DNA of 64,000 nucleotides from Anaerotignum neopropionicum (lineage in GTDB: Bacteria; Bacillota; Clostridia; Lachnospirales; Anaerotignaceae): contig NZ_LRVM01000009.1 in NCBI RefSeq assembly GCF_001571775.1, forward strand, positions 36,170 to 100,169, given 5' to 3'. Shown here in pieces: positions 42,701 through 51,180 of the stretch (position 1 is its first letter; each line of letters starts with the position of its first letter). Below the pieces are notes generated by a model. That model had not been told where the DNA came from, searched no databases, and saw nothing but the letters and a program-made list of their open reading frames with translations. The translations under genes and the position numbers were made by a program.

Positions 42701-45700
42701 ACCATTACAGGTGGTAGCTTTGAAGGAGAAAGTTGGATTATTGATAGTAAATATGTGGAACTAAGTGGTGGTTCGTTTGACTCATTGAAAGTATGGGTGA
42801 ATGAGAATGTGAGTAATGTCATAGGGAACCTTGATGGTTTTCTAGCAGATGGCTATGCTTACCGAAGTACCCTGGAAGGCAATGCTTGGTTTGATGCACG
42901 TGTGGGTAGTTTAACTGATGTTTCCGTACAGGCGGCACCTGTAAAAATCACCGCACAGCCCCAGGATGTAACAGTCACCTATGGCCATACCACCTCGCCT
43001 ACGTTAAGCGTGATAACGCAAAGGCTTGTTCCTGAAGGGGATATTACATACCAGTGGTTCTTGGACGAAAAGCTCCAAGGTACGAGTGCAAGCTTATCCT
43101 TTCCTACCACTTATGCAGCGGGTAGTTATACCTATTACTGCGCTGTTACCTGTGATGGCTGCACGGTAAACAGTAAGTCTGCTACAGTGACGGTAAATAG
43201 GGCGACGGGGTATATTACAAATAAGGAAACTGAAGACTCCGCCTACCCTACCACCCAAACCTACCCAAATACTGCTATTGCTCCAAACGACAGCAATTTT
43301 GAAACCAACGCACAATCGAATTTAGTGTATACTTGGTATGCGGGGCAAAATACCGACGGTAGCGTTTCGAATTTGACACAGCTTACCCCCAATGTGGCAC
43401 CTGCTAATGCAGGGGAGTATACCTTAAAGGTGGAATTTGAGGAAAGCGACAATGTAGCTGCTGGAAGCACTACCTTAAAGGTGACGATTAACAAAGCAAC
43501 ACCCCATTTGGGTAAGGTTTTCTACGGGGGAAGTGGTACGCTTTATACCAGCGCAGCTCCCTCGGCGGTAGTGCTGACTCGAGATGACGACTCCTGTGAG
43601 GGTAACTTTGCCCTGGATGGTGTGACAGCCCTCACCGCTGGAACGAATGATTATCCATGGAAATTTACACCCACGGATACCGATAATTACGATACGGTTA
43701 CTGGCACAGTTAGCCTTACCGTAACGGCGGATACGCTGAATGAAATTTCCATTGGCTCTACTAAGCCAAGCAAAACCGCTTATCAATACGGTGATACCTT
43801 TGACACCGATGGATTGACTGTTACAGCAACCTATCTTAGTGGTGCACAGAAGGATGTTACGCCTTCGGTTACAGCAAATGCATTGGCAGTGGGCAACACC
43901 ACTGCAACACTGAATTATACAGAGGACGGTGTAACCAAAAGCTGCACAGTCAGCGGCATTTCAGTTGCAAAAAAACAGCTGAATGTTTCAGGCATGAGTT
44001 GGAATGTGCAAGCTGACGACTATACTTTTAATGGTAGTGAACAGGGCATAACCCTAGAGGGAACGTTGCCAACTGGTGTTATCGTTTCCAAATCCCAAGA
44101 TACTGGGACGAATGTAGGTGATTATGATGCACAGGCTGATTTTGTATTAGCAGAGGGTTACAGCGCTGATAACTATGAAATTGTAGGAACAAACCCGCTG
44201 ACCGTTACTTGGAGCATTATAAAAGCAAGTGCACCTAATGTTGCGGAGCAGAGTAAAAACCACATATGCACCATTGCAACTAAGGATACAGTTTTATTGG
44301 CGGCGTTGCTTCCCCAAAATGGTGGCGTACCAGCCTATGAGGTGACGAGCAGCAGCTATACTGGTCTTGAAAATGTATCGGTTTCTACGGATGGGATACT
44401 GTCTTACGATACGAAAGTGGCTCCCAGTGTCCTTACTGATACGATTACAATCAAGGTAACCATGGAGAACTATGATGACACAACGATTACGGTTAAGGTT
44501 AATTTGACAGATAAAATCGGCGTGATAATTTCCGGACTTTCTGCACCTACCGACCGCGTTTATAACGGTATGGCAGTTGCAAGCATGGATTTTGGAATTC
44601 CCACCTATGCGCCGTTGTGGAATGGAACACCAATTTATACCTATTACAACGGCAATAGCGTAAGTGGTTCTCCCTTGAGTGAAGCACCCAAGGATGCAGG
44701 TACCTACACTCTACGCATTTCTATTCCAGATGACGACACTACTTATGTGGGCTATGCCGATATTACGTTTACCATTGGCAAGGCAACTGTAATTGCAAAT
44801 GTTGATAATAAGAGTATGAAAAAGGGCAGTGCGCTTCCACAATTTACCGTAAGCTATACGGGTATTGCAAGTGGTGATACACCAGAAAGTATCTTTGAAA
44901 CACCTGCAACCGCAAGCACTACGGCAGATGGAAAGACAACAGGTAGTTATCCAATTACAGTAACTGCACCTGTTTTAAAATCTGAAATGGAAAAAAATTA
45001 TATTGTAGGTACTACCGTGAATGGTACGCTGACAGTGAAAAAGCCTTCCTCAGATGATTCCGCAGGAGGCACCACAGGCGGTTCCACAGGTGGTTCAACT
45101 GGTGTTGCACCAACAAGTAACACGAACACAGCACAGATTTCCAGCGGTACAGATAGCATTAGCGCTTCTGCATCCGTTACGGGAAACACAGCGACGGTTT
45201 CCGCTACGGATGCGCAGATTAAGGAAATTGTATCTGACAAGGAAACTGGTGACCCAGTTAAAATTGATGTTTCTGGGTTGAAGGTAGATACGGTTGTTGT
45301 GCCGTCTAAGGTGATTGCTGCAATGAACAGCACTTCAGGCTCCGTGGGTCTTGAGGCAGTACTTTCCAGCGGAACGGTGGCACTTGATAAAACGGCAGTA
45401 TCAGCCATTGTAAACAAGGGTGATATTAAGATTTCTGTGGAAACGGTTGCTAATTCTGCCCTTTCCGATGCACAAAAGGCGGTGCTTGGTAAACAGGCGA
45501 ACAGTGCCACCGTTGTAGATGTGAATGTCTATGTAAATGGTATCAAAACCAGCACCTTCGGTGATGGAAAAATTGAGGTTTGCGTACCTTATACGTTAAA
45601 AGCTGGAGAAAATGCTGACAGCATCACTGTTTGGTTTGTTAAGGATGACGGAACAATTGAGCCGAAAAATGGAACATATAAAGACGGAAAGGTAGTATTT

Positions 45701-46231
45701 ACAACAGACCATCTATCTCAGTATCTAATTGTGAATTTCCCATTTGCGGATGTAAACGAGAATTCATGGTATTACGGCAGTGTAGCTTACGCCTACACGA
45801 ACGGTCTATTTTCAGGTACTTCTAAGACTACCTTCGGACCTGATACTGCCATGACCCGTGAGATGATTTGGATGGTGCTTGCGCGAATGGATGATAAGGC
45901 TCCTGGAAATATGGATGGGGCTCGCACATGGGCAGTGGAAAACAAAATTTCCGATGGTTCCAATCCGAAAGGCATTATTACCCGAGAACAGCTGGCGGCG
46001 ATCCTGTATCGTTATAGCGAATATAAGGGCTATAATGTTACTGTTGGCGATAATACGCTTAACTATAGCGACGCAGCCGAAGTAAGCAAGTACGCAATTT
46101 CCGCTGTTCAATGGGCTTGCAATTCCCAACTTCTGAAGGGAGATTCCAACAAGCTCTTGCCAAGTGGTACTGCTGAGCGTGCACAGGTTGCAGCGATACT
46201 CATGCGTTTTTGCCAAAATGTGGCGAAATAA
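39776..46231 (+). CDS. Giant secreted S-layer-homology surface protein
   Basis: 2151 residues, ATG behind CAAGGAGGAAAG. Signal peptide (RFFSILLCLCMVLGLLPTMA). Residues ~30-520 are Gly/Thr-rich parallel-beta repeats. Residues ~560-720 contain GLUG-like repeats (FGGTFDGAGHSITGM, GGIAGFVSEYGSIYNC). Then several immunoglobulin-like modules (~1060-1560) and MBG-type modules (YNGMAVASMDFGIPTY, VDNKSMKKGSALPQFTVSYT). A GGTTGGSTGGSTG linker precedes three SLH domains in the last ~165 residues (FADVNENSWYYGSVAYAYTN). It should be bound non-covalently to the cell-wall polymer and act in adhesion or surface structure. Many minus-strand frames inside it are shadows. Confidence 0.93.
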   Translation: MKKRFFSILLCLCMVLGLLPTMAWAEEKYTTPSGLSISGGTSGMDYTYDDSYKSLDITGNDTYTISGSSTEDIICVNIQSDSEVNIILNNVNLDASSNAIANNNGFAAFEINAFDNATMTVNLTLIGDNVLKSGSGLPGLLVPKRCTLNITDDSTGTLTAVGGSGGAGIGGNASYDCGIINIGGGNVNAVGGGDAVAIGCGSDDTNGTLKGLPGIGLLRTPTVVTLEDITDAGVEVSNLTIKDIGNSTYDYGSTTRTLENGELYLWLPSDVTVTDATVTDATGNDTHYCGSVTSGVTGTLSPAVVSVATDSTTSYYGGISDALTAAQSGNASTLTLLKDVSYDSNVYLSNTMTLELNGHQLAFENGKCLTIDSTGNLTVQDSVGGGVITSDGVTLTALGGLTVKSGTIQTTATGSDALTCVEGSNVVIHGGTFIGTGKDVTFSGGNLMIDGGSFCNSGLLVSGAGVTLKGGTFATIETQGGLKANALLPNGYCYYQGNDTTGAVVDGDTTNISETVTVGECDWDSAIAYNDGTYTVLSADGLDWVSAVASGTITADTFQTDPQMPDKDFDRGYFYGATVKLDTNIDLSGENWTPMKGFGGTFDGAGHSITGMTVEGAYDQSGFFASLAGKVRNLYIGGSVHVSSDSDIYAGGIAGFVSEYGSIYNCVSGVTVMATGSQAVYTGGLTGWNSGYIKNCILQEDTSGKLIGKLGDADGSMENCYTPVGTKIADSDEASPRFTSVGTYDTSGNLTPITEITLGYGATLSNAMKYWVNRQVDIAVENEGEVCYVAWTTDAIPSLTANYAQQETHTFTSWEPQTDGGYIRTDLHTGITQTAEAVVTPSSGTVEPYATLEEAITAAKGLSGSTVKLITNVTTEKTIEVASGTFQIDLNGKTWESIVGDNAENEYALVLTGTSNITLKDSASGGTFTSYPANGCSTVRIAGVSATIEGGIYNTTNGAGRILEILDVVSEGKKVTITGGSFEGESWIIDSKYVELSGGSFDSLKVWVNENVSNVIGNLDGFLADGYAYRSTLEGNAWFDARVGSLTDVSVQAAPVKITAQPQDVTVTYGHTTSPTLSVITQRLVPEGDITYQWFLDEKLQGTSASLSFPTTYAAGSYTYYCAVTCDGCTVNSKSATVTVNRATGYITNKETEDSAYPTTQTYPNTAIAPNDSNFETNAQSNLVYTWYAGQNTDGSVSNLTQLTPNVAPANAGEYTLKVEFEESDNVAAGSTTLKVTINKATPHLGKVFYGGSGTLYTSAAPSAVVLTRDDDSCEGNFALDGVTALTAGTNDYPWKFTPTDTDNYDTVTGTVSLTVTADTLNEISIGSTKPSKTAYQYGDTFDTDGLTVTATYLSGAQKDVTPSVTANALAVGNTTATLNYTEDGVTKSCTVSGISVAKKQLNVSGMSWNVQADDYTFNGSEQGITLEGTLPTGVIVSKSQDTGTNVGDYDAQADFVLAEGYSADNYEIVGTNPLTVTWSIIKASAPNVAEQSKNHICTIATKDTVLLAALLPQNGGVPAYEVTSSSYTGLENVSVSTDGILSYDTKVAPSVLTDTITIKVTMENYDDTTITVKVNLTDKIGVIISGLSAPTDRVYNGMAVASMDFGIPTYAPLWNGTPIYTYYNGNSVSGSPLSEAPKDAGTYTLRISIPDDDTTYVGYADITFTIGKATVIANVDNKSMKKGSALPQFTVSYTGIASGDTPESIFETPATASTTADGKTTGSYPITVTAPVLKSEMEKNYIVGTTVNGTLTVKKPSSDDSAGGTTGGSTGGSTGVAPTSNTNTAQISSGTDSISASASVTGNTATVSATDAQIKEIVSDKETGDPVKIDVSGLKVDTVVVPSKVIAAMNSTSGSVGLEAVLSSGTVALDKTAVSAIVNKGDIKISVETVANSALSDAQKAVLGKQANSATVVDVNVYVNGIKTSTFGDGKIEVCVPYTLKAGENADSITVWFVKDDGTIEPKNGTYKDGKVVFTTDHLSQYLIVNFPFADVNENSWYYGSVAYAYTNGLFSGTSKTTFGPDTAMTREMIWMVLARMDDKAPGNMDGARTWAVENKISDGSNPKGIITREQLAAILYRYSEYKGYNVTVGDNTLNYSDAAEVSKYAISAVQWACNSQLLKGDSNKLLPSGTAERAQVAAILMRFCQNVAK

Positions 46232-46342
46232 ATGGTTTGAAGATTTCAAAAAAGTTAAGCTAAACTCATTAAAATGAGTACACAAAGCTGAATGTCTAAA
46301 GAATAAATGTGTGCTAGAATAGTCTGGCCACAATTATACGAC

Positions 46343-46379
46343 AAAGAGCCTGTCCTTTCTAAATAAGGGCAGGCTCTTT
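46343..46379 (+). terminator. Terminator of the surface-protein gene
   Basis: AAAGAGCCTGTCCTT and AAGGGCAGGCTCTTT form a 15-base near-perfect stem with a seven-base loop, 110 bases after the stop codon. Confidence 0.75.
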
Positions 46380-46715
46380 CAGTAAAGAAAACCACGTGTC
46401 TAACGTATAATGTCGTCAACTTAAGAAAATTTTCGGACTCCTCATCAAATTTCAAAAAAATTTCTAATAGGAAAATCGTAGTTTATTTTAGTAAGAGCAA
46501 AAGTTTACGAATTCAAGCATTTCTACTTTGACATACGTTGAAACGAAGGTTCATTGTGGGCTATATTTTGCCTGTTCAGGGTGCGAATCTCATTTTACAT
46601 ATTTCGTTAAACCTACTGAAATCTATGCTTGCAAATAGTCTGGTTAGGGAAAAGCATTTGAGTACATTAAAATCAGCGTTTACATAGATATTACAGAAAG
46701 ATTACCTTAAGCACA
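46380..46715. other. Intergenic, no gene seen
   Basis: AT-rich sequence between the surface-protein terminator and the ars promoter; no start, site or family match. Confidence 0.5.
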
Positions 46716-46769
46716 TTGACATTTATCTATATGATGATTATAATAAATAATATAGATATTTATCTATAT
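46716..46769 (+). promoter_or_regulatory. ars promoter with ArsR operator
   Basis: Canonical TTGACA (46716-46721), 17 bases, TATAAT (46739-46744). Directly behind it the palindrome ATATAGATA-TT-TATCTATAT (46750-46769), and a half site TTATCTATAT lies in the spacer. This is the position and sequence type of ArsR/SmtB operators. Confidence 0.88.
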
Positions 46770-46813
46770 CTTGGTGAAATAATAAAAGAAACGGGAACGG
46801 AGGATAATAGAAG

Positions 46814-47137
46814 ATGGATTTAAATATAGATTATGCACTTGTATTTAAAGCATTAGGAGATTCTACAAGATTAAAAATTATAGAAATGCTATCCTGTGGC
46901 AAACTATGTGCATGCGATATTTTAGAATCTTTTGATATTACACAGCCCACATTATCATATCACATGAAGATATTAATAGAATGCGGTCTTGTTAGAAGTC
47001 AGAAAGAAGGATCATGGATTCGGTATAGCAATAATAATGAGTTAATAGAAAATATAAAAAATTACTGGAATAATATTACAACAGAACAGGAAAACTGTAT
47101 CTGCAAAAATGTTAAGGGGGAAAATAGATGCGATTAA
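46814..47137 (+). CDS. arsR: ArsR-family arsenite-responsive repressor
   Basis: 107 residues, GGAACGGAGG site. Winged helix of ArsR/SmtB proteins with DSTRLKIIEMLSCGKLCACD, then FDITQPTLSYHMKILIECGL. The CxC in LCACDIL is the arsenite-binding pair of ArsR, next to the recognition helix. Extra cysteines at the C-terminus (NCICKN) may complete the site. First gene of the ars operon, with a matching operator at its promoter. Confidence 0.93.
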   Translation: MDLNIDYALVFKALGDSTRLKIIEMLSCGKLCACDILESFDITQPTLSYHMKILIECGLVRSQKEGSWIRYSNNNELIENIKNYWNNITTEQENCICKNVKGENRCD

Positions 47138-48771
47138 TTATAATTGGTGCAGTAGCCGCAGGTACTTCGGCAGCGGCAAAAGCGAGAAGAAACGACGAAA
47201 ATGCTGAAATATTAATTTATGACAAAGATAGCTTTATTTCTTATTCGGGATGCGGAATGCCTTACTATATTGGTGGTGAGGTAGAGGATGCGCAAAAACT
47301 AACCCCTCGTGATTCAGCATTCTTTAAAAGTAAATATAATGTAGATATTTTTATAAGTCACGAAGTGCTGTCCATCAATCATATAAATAAAACGTTGGAG
47401 ATAAAGAATCTGTTAACTGGAAATATCTTTACCGACCATTATGATAAGCTTATTATAGCAACTGGAGCATCCGCTGTGATACCGCCAGTAAAAGGGGCAG
47501 AACTTAAAAATGTTTTTACATTAAGAAATATTGGAGATATGAATCAAATCAAAGGTTATATCAATGAATTCTCCCCCAAATCAGCAGTGATTGTGGGTAC
47601 TGGATTTATAGGCTTGGAGGTATGTGAAAGTTTAAGAGAAATTGGTATGGATGTTACACTCATAGAGAGACTTCCACAGGTAACTCCAGGTCTGGATGAG
47701 GACATGGCGGTATATGTGGAAGAACATTTACAGAAAAACCAAGTGAAACTTTTTACGGGAGCATCGGTAGTAGAAATAAAAAAAGATAAGGTGATTTTGG
47801 ATAACGGAAGAGAAGTAGCGGCTGATTTTGTACTTCTTTCCACGGGAGTAAGGCCGAATACAGACCTTGCTGTAAAAGCTGGTATTGAGCTTGGGGCAAC
47901 AAGAGCAATTAAAGTCGATAATAGAATGATGACAAATGTTAAAGACATCTATTCATGCGGTGATTGCTCGGAGCAGTTTCATGTGGTTACTGGGAAACCA
48001 GTATATCGCCCCATGGGCTCTACTGCCAATAAAACAGGAAGAATCGCTGGGGATGTTGCCACCGGAGGAGATTTATCTTTTAGAGGTATTCTTGGTACTG
48101 GTATTTTTAAGGTGTTTGATATGACAGTAGCGCTTACAGGGTTATCAGAGAGAGAAGCCACGAAAGAAGGCTACAATGTTGTGTTCTGCCATAATACTAA
48201 GCCCAATAAGCCTGAATATATGGGTGGCAAGGAAATGGTTATCAAAGGTATTGCGGATAAAGATACTGGAAGATTATTAGGTGTACAAATTGTAGGGTTT
48301 GAAGGCGTTGATAAAAGGGTTGATGTATTTGCTACAGCCATTAGTTATAAAGCAAAAGTGGAAGACCTGTTTCATCTGGATTTGGCATATGCACCACCAT
48401 TTTCCACAACAAAAGATCCAGTTTTGTATACAGGCATGATTTTAGATAATGCCATTCACTCCGACAGAAAACTGATATCTGCTGATGACCTGGAAACGTT
48501 AATAAGCTCTAGTAAGAATTATCAATTAATTGATGCAAGAGAGGCTTCACAATATGAAGAAAATCATGTGGAAACAGCCATGAGTATACCTCATGCAAAA
48601 TTAAGAGACGCGCTAGATGATTTAAATAAAGAGACGATGACCATAACCTATTGCAACAAAGGCGTTACTGGGAATGCAGCACAAAATATTTTGTTAAACC
48701 ATGGGTTTAAAGAAGTCTATAACTTATCTGGCGGTCATAAAAATTATAGTAAAAACAAGAAATCATTTTAA
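47128..48771 (+). CDS. CoA-disulfide reductase-like flavoprotein with C-terminal rhodanese domain
   Basis: 547 residues, overlapping arsR by 10 bases. FAD motif GAVAAGTSAAAKARR at the N-terminus, the single redox cysteine in SYSGCGMPYYIGG, NAD motif VIVGTGFIGLEV, and FAD contact YSCGDC. Residues ~450-547 are a rhodanese module (LIDAREASQYEENHVETAMS) with the catalytic cysteine in TYCNKGVTG. Such fusions reduce CoA disulfide, polysulfide or persulfide. Its place in an ars operon suggests thiol supply or sulfur handling during arsenic stress (inference). Confidence 0.92.
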   Translation: MRLIIIGAVAAGTSAAAKARRNDENAEILIYDKDSFISYSGCGMPYYIGGEVEDAQKLTPRDSAFFKSKYNVDIFISHEVLSINHINKTLEIKNLLTGNIFTDHYDKLIIATGASAVIPPVKGAELKNVFTLRNIGDMNQIKGYINEFSPKSAVIVGTGFIGLEVCESLREIGMDVTLIERLPQVTPGLDEDMAVYVEEHLQKNQVKLFTGASVVEIKKDKVILDNGREVAADFVLLSTGVRPNTDLAVKAGIELGATRAIKVDNRMMTNVKDIYSCGDCSEQFHVVTGKPVYRPMGSTANKTGRIAGDVATGGDLSFRGILGTGIFKVFDMTVALTGLSEREATKEGYNVVFCHNTKPNKPEYMGGKEMVIKGIADKDTGRLLGVQIVGFEGVDKRVDVFATAISYKAKVEDLFHLDLAYAPPFSTTKDPVLYTGMILDNAIHSDRKLISADDLETLISSSKNYQLIDAREASQYEENHVETAMSIPHAKLRDALDDLNKETMTITYCNKGVTGNAAQNILLNHGFKEVYNLSGGHKNYSKNKKSF

Positions 48772-48838
48772 CATATGATTTCTTCATACATAGAACATGC
48801 ATATATGCTCATATAAGTATTTATACAGGGAGGGAAAA

Positions 48839-49189
48839 ATGGTGGTTGATATTTTTAAAGCGCTATCAGAAGAAAGTAGGTTAAGAATTCTGACTTTACT
48901 GATGGAAAGGGAAATGTGTGTATGTGAGATTGAAGTTTGTTTGGATATGACGCAGTCAAACGCCTCCAGACATTTGACTGTACTTAAAAACTGTGGGATT
49001 TTAAATTGTTATAAGAAGGCTCAATGGGCATATTACAGAATAAGCGAAAGCTTTATCGTAGAACACAAAGACCTGTGGCAGTATTTGCAACATCAGATCG
49101 TTGAATTACCAACCTATCAAGCAGACCATAAACAATGTGAAAAGTACAAGACGATAAATGTTTGTCAAAATACAAATAAACCTCATTAA
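48839..49189 (+). CDS. arsR: Second ArsR-family repressor
   Basis: ATG 48839 follows ACAGGGAGGG; an earlier in-frame ATG at 48797 has no site. 116 residues with ALSEESRLRILTLLMEREMC, the metal CxC in MCVCEIE, then LDMTQSNASRHLTVLKNCGI. It sits directly upstream of acr3, as is common in Clostridia. It could control a second promoter or respond to a different metalloid than the first ArsR. Confidence 0.92.
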   Translation: MVVDIFKALSEESRLRILTLLMEREMCVCEIEVCLDMTQSNASRHLTVLKNCGILNCYKKAQWAYYRISESFIVEHKDLWQYLQHQIVELPTYQADHKQCEKYKTINVCQNTNKPH

Positions 49190-49202
49190 AGGAGAGAAAC
49201 CT

Positions 49203-50264
49203 ATGGATAAAGAAAAAGCAACAGAAATAAGTTTTTTTCAAAGATATTTAACAATTTGGGTAGCGCTATGCATGATTGCCGGCGTTTTCATTGGAAAGCT
49301 TCTTCCAGCTGTCCCCGCGTTTTTTAGTAAGTTTGAGTATGCAAATGTATCTATTCCCACGGCTATTCTCATCTGGGTAATGATTTATCCCATGATGATG
49401 AAGGTGAATTTTCAAAGTGTTAAAAATGTAGGTAAGAATCCAAAAGGACTATATGTTACATGGATTACCAATTGGCTGATAAAACCGTTTACTATGTTTG
49501 GCATTGCTTCCTTCTTTTTCTTTGTAGTATTTAAAGGATTCATACCTGCTGAATTAGGAAAAGAATACTTAGCAGGAGCCGTTTTATTAGGTGCTGCCCC
49601 TTGTACTGCCATGGTTTTTGTATGGAGCCAGTTGACGAAAGGAAATCCGGCGTATACAGTTGTGCAGGTAGCAACAAATGATTTAATTATTCTGGTGGCA
49701 TTTGTACCTATTGTAAAATTTTTACTTGGCATAAGCAATGTCTCTGTTCCATGGGATACTTTGATTATTTCTGTGGTCCTCTTTGTAGTAATCCCATTAA
49801 CAGCGGGGGTTTTAACAAGAATGTATGTTAGTAAAAGAAAAGGAACTGAATATTTTGAAAATCAATTTTTGCCTAAGTTTGATCATGCAACAATAGCAGG
49901 GCTGTTACTGATGCTTATTCTTTTATTTTCCTTCCAAGGGGAAGTAATATTAAATAATCCGCTCCACATTTTATTAATTGCAGTTCCTTTAACCATACAG
50001 ACATTTTTGATTTTCTTCATCGCCTACATTGCAGCAAGAGTATTAAAGTTACCCCATAATATAGCAGCTCCGGCTGGTATGATAGGAGCTTCCAATTTCT
50101 TTGAACTGGCGGTGGCAGTCGCAATTGCATTGTTCGGTATGGAATCACCGGCGGCTCTGGCTACTGTAGTAGGCGTATTAACTGAGGTACCCATTATGCT
50201 GATATTAGTTAAAATCGCAAATCAAACTACAAGTTGGTTTCCAAAGCCTGTTGTTAAGAAATAG
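49203..50264 (+). CDS. acr3: Arsenite efflux permease, Acr3 family
   Basis: ATG 49203 is behind AAGGAGAG; the frame upstream to 49158 overlaps the second arsR. 353 residues with ten membrane segments, the normal Acr3 length. The conserved cysteine is present in LGAAPCTAMVFVWS, and PAGMIGASNFFELAVAVAI is the family's second signature. It exports As(OH)3; with ArsA encoded downstream it may run as an ATP-driven pump. Confidence 0.95.
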   Translation: MDKEKATEISFFQRYLTIWVALCMIAGVFIGKLLPAVPAFFSKFEYANVSIPTAILIWVMIYPMMMKVNFQSVKNVGKNPKGLYVTWITNWLIKPFTMFGIASFFFFVVFKGFIPAELGKEYLAGAVLLGAAPCTAMVFVWSQLTKGNPAYTVVQVATNDLIILVAFVPIVKFLLGISNVSVPWDTLIISVVLFVVIPLTAGVLTRMYVSKRKGTEYFENQFLPKFDHATIAGLLLMLILLFSFQGEVILNNPLHILLIAVPLTIQTFLIFFIAYIAARVLKLPHNIAAPAGMIGASNFFELAVAVAIALFGMESPAALATVVGVLTEVPIMLILVKIANQTTSWFPKPVVKK

Positions 50265-50350
50265 TTTTTGAATTATCAAATAGAGTGATTTTTAATGATT
50301 AATACCTATGTTTGAAAAGTTCCAATAAAAATTGAATGGAGAGAGTAATT

Positions 50351-50746
50351 ATGAAAAATATGCAAATTTTTGAAACTGCCATGTGTTGCTCCACAGGACT
50401 TTGTGGCGTTGGGGTAGACCCCGAGCTTTTAAGAATTTCTACAGTTTTAAATTCGTTAGAAAAAAATGGGGTTAAGGTAGATAGATTTAATCTATCATCC
50501 TCCCCCCAGGAGTTTATTACCAACAAGGTGATTAATGATTTTATTAAAGAAAAGGGCGTTGACGAGCTACCGGTAACAATCTTAGATGATGAAATCGTAA
50601 TTACTGGAAGATACCCATCCAATGATGAATTTGTTCAATTGATTCATGTTCCAAAAAGCTATATTGGTGAGAAACCTAGTACAGTGAAAGACACGGATAA
50701 AAAAACAAATGGTTGTGGATGCTCTGGCGGAAAGGGTTGTTGTTAA
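50351..50746 (+). CDS. arsD: Arsenic metallochaperone ArsD
   Basis: ATG 50351 behind GGAGAGAG. 131 residues with the vicinal pair Cys12-Cys13 and Cys18 in AMCCSTGLCGVGVDPEL, which bind As(III) and hand it to ArsA. A C-terminal GCGCSGGKGCC tail supplies further cysteines. Thioredoxin-like fold. Followed after 140 bases by a ferredoxin gene and arsA. Confidence 0.95.
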   Translation: MKNMQIFETAMCCSTGLCGVGVDPELLRISTVLNSLEKNGVKVDRFNLSSSPQEFITNKVINDFIKEKGVDELPVTILDDEIVITGRYPSNDEFVQLIHVPKSYIGEKPSTVKDTDKKTNGCGCSGGKGCC

Positions 50747-50888
50747 ATATATATTACCATAGGACAGATATTTTCATAAAATGTCCCTGATGCTCCTTTT
50801 TTTGCTACGAAAGATGAATTGATTTTTTTAAGATAAAATTAGTCAACAGTTCACTAGCAAATTTTATAATTATAAAGGAGATTAAAAT

Positions 50889-51122
50889 ATGTCAAAAAGC
50901 TGGTATCCCATTATTGATTACAATAAATGTTGTGAATGTGGTAAGTGTGTCAATAAATGTAGACAGGGTGTTTATGATAAATCGAAAATGCCAAAACCTA
51001 TCGTTATATATCCCCAAGGCTGTATACAAGGGTGTCATGGCTGCGGCAACTTATGTTCTGAAAAAGCAATCACTTATGAAGGTGATAACGGAAATAGAAT
51101 AAATAGACGTAGAATGTTTTAA
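50889..51122 (+). CDS. Small 4Fe-4S ferredoxin-like protein of the ars operon
   Basis: 77 residues, AAAGGAG site. Two cysteine sets, CCECGKCVNKC and GCIQGCHGCGNLCSE, could hold two 4Fe-4S clusters. The second has extra cysteines. The protein opens MSKSWYPIIDYNKC. Such ferredoxins recur between arsD and arsA in anaerobes; their electron partner is not established, though the flavoprotein in this operon is a candidate. Confidence 0.88.
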   Translation: MSKSWYPIIDYNKCCECGKCVNKCRQGVYDKSKMPKPIVIYPQGCIQGCHGCGNLCSEKAITYEGDNGNRINRRRMF

Positions 51123-51180
51123 TTATAATAGTTTCGTGTTAAGAGAAAAAATGTTTTGAAAGGAGTGAAACGAATTTATA

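Noticed and set aside
39961..45510. Several minus-strand open frames of 60-180 codons inside the surface-protein gene
   Set aside because: They are shadows of a GC-balanced repetitive gene; no ribosome binding sites or recognisable proteins.
46232..46715. Small minus-strand frames between the surface protein and ars
   Set aside because: No binding sites; they run across the terminator hairpin.
49412..49738. Minus-strand frame inside acr3
   Set aside because: Shadow of a conserved membrane-protein gene.
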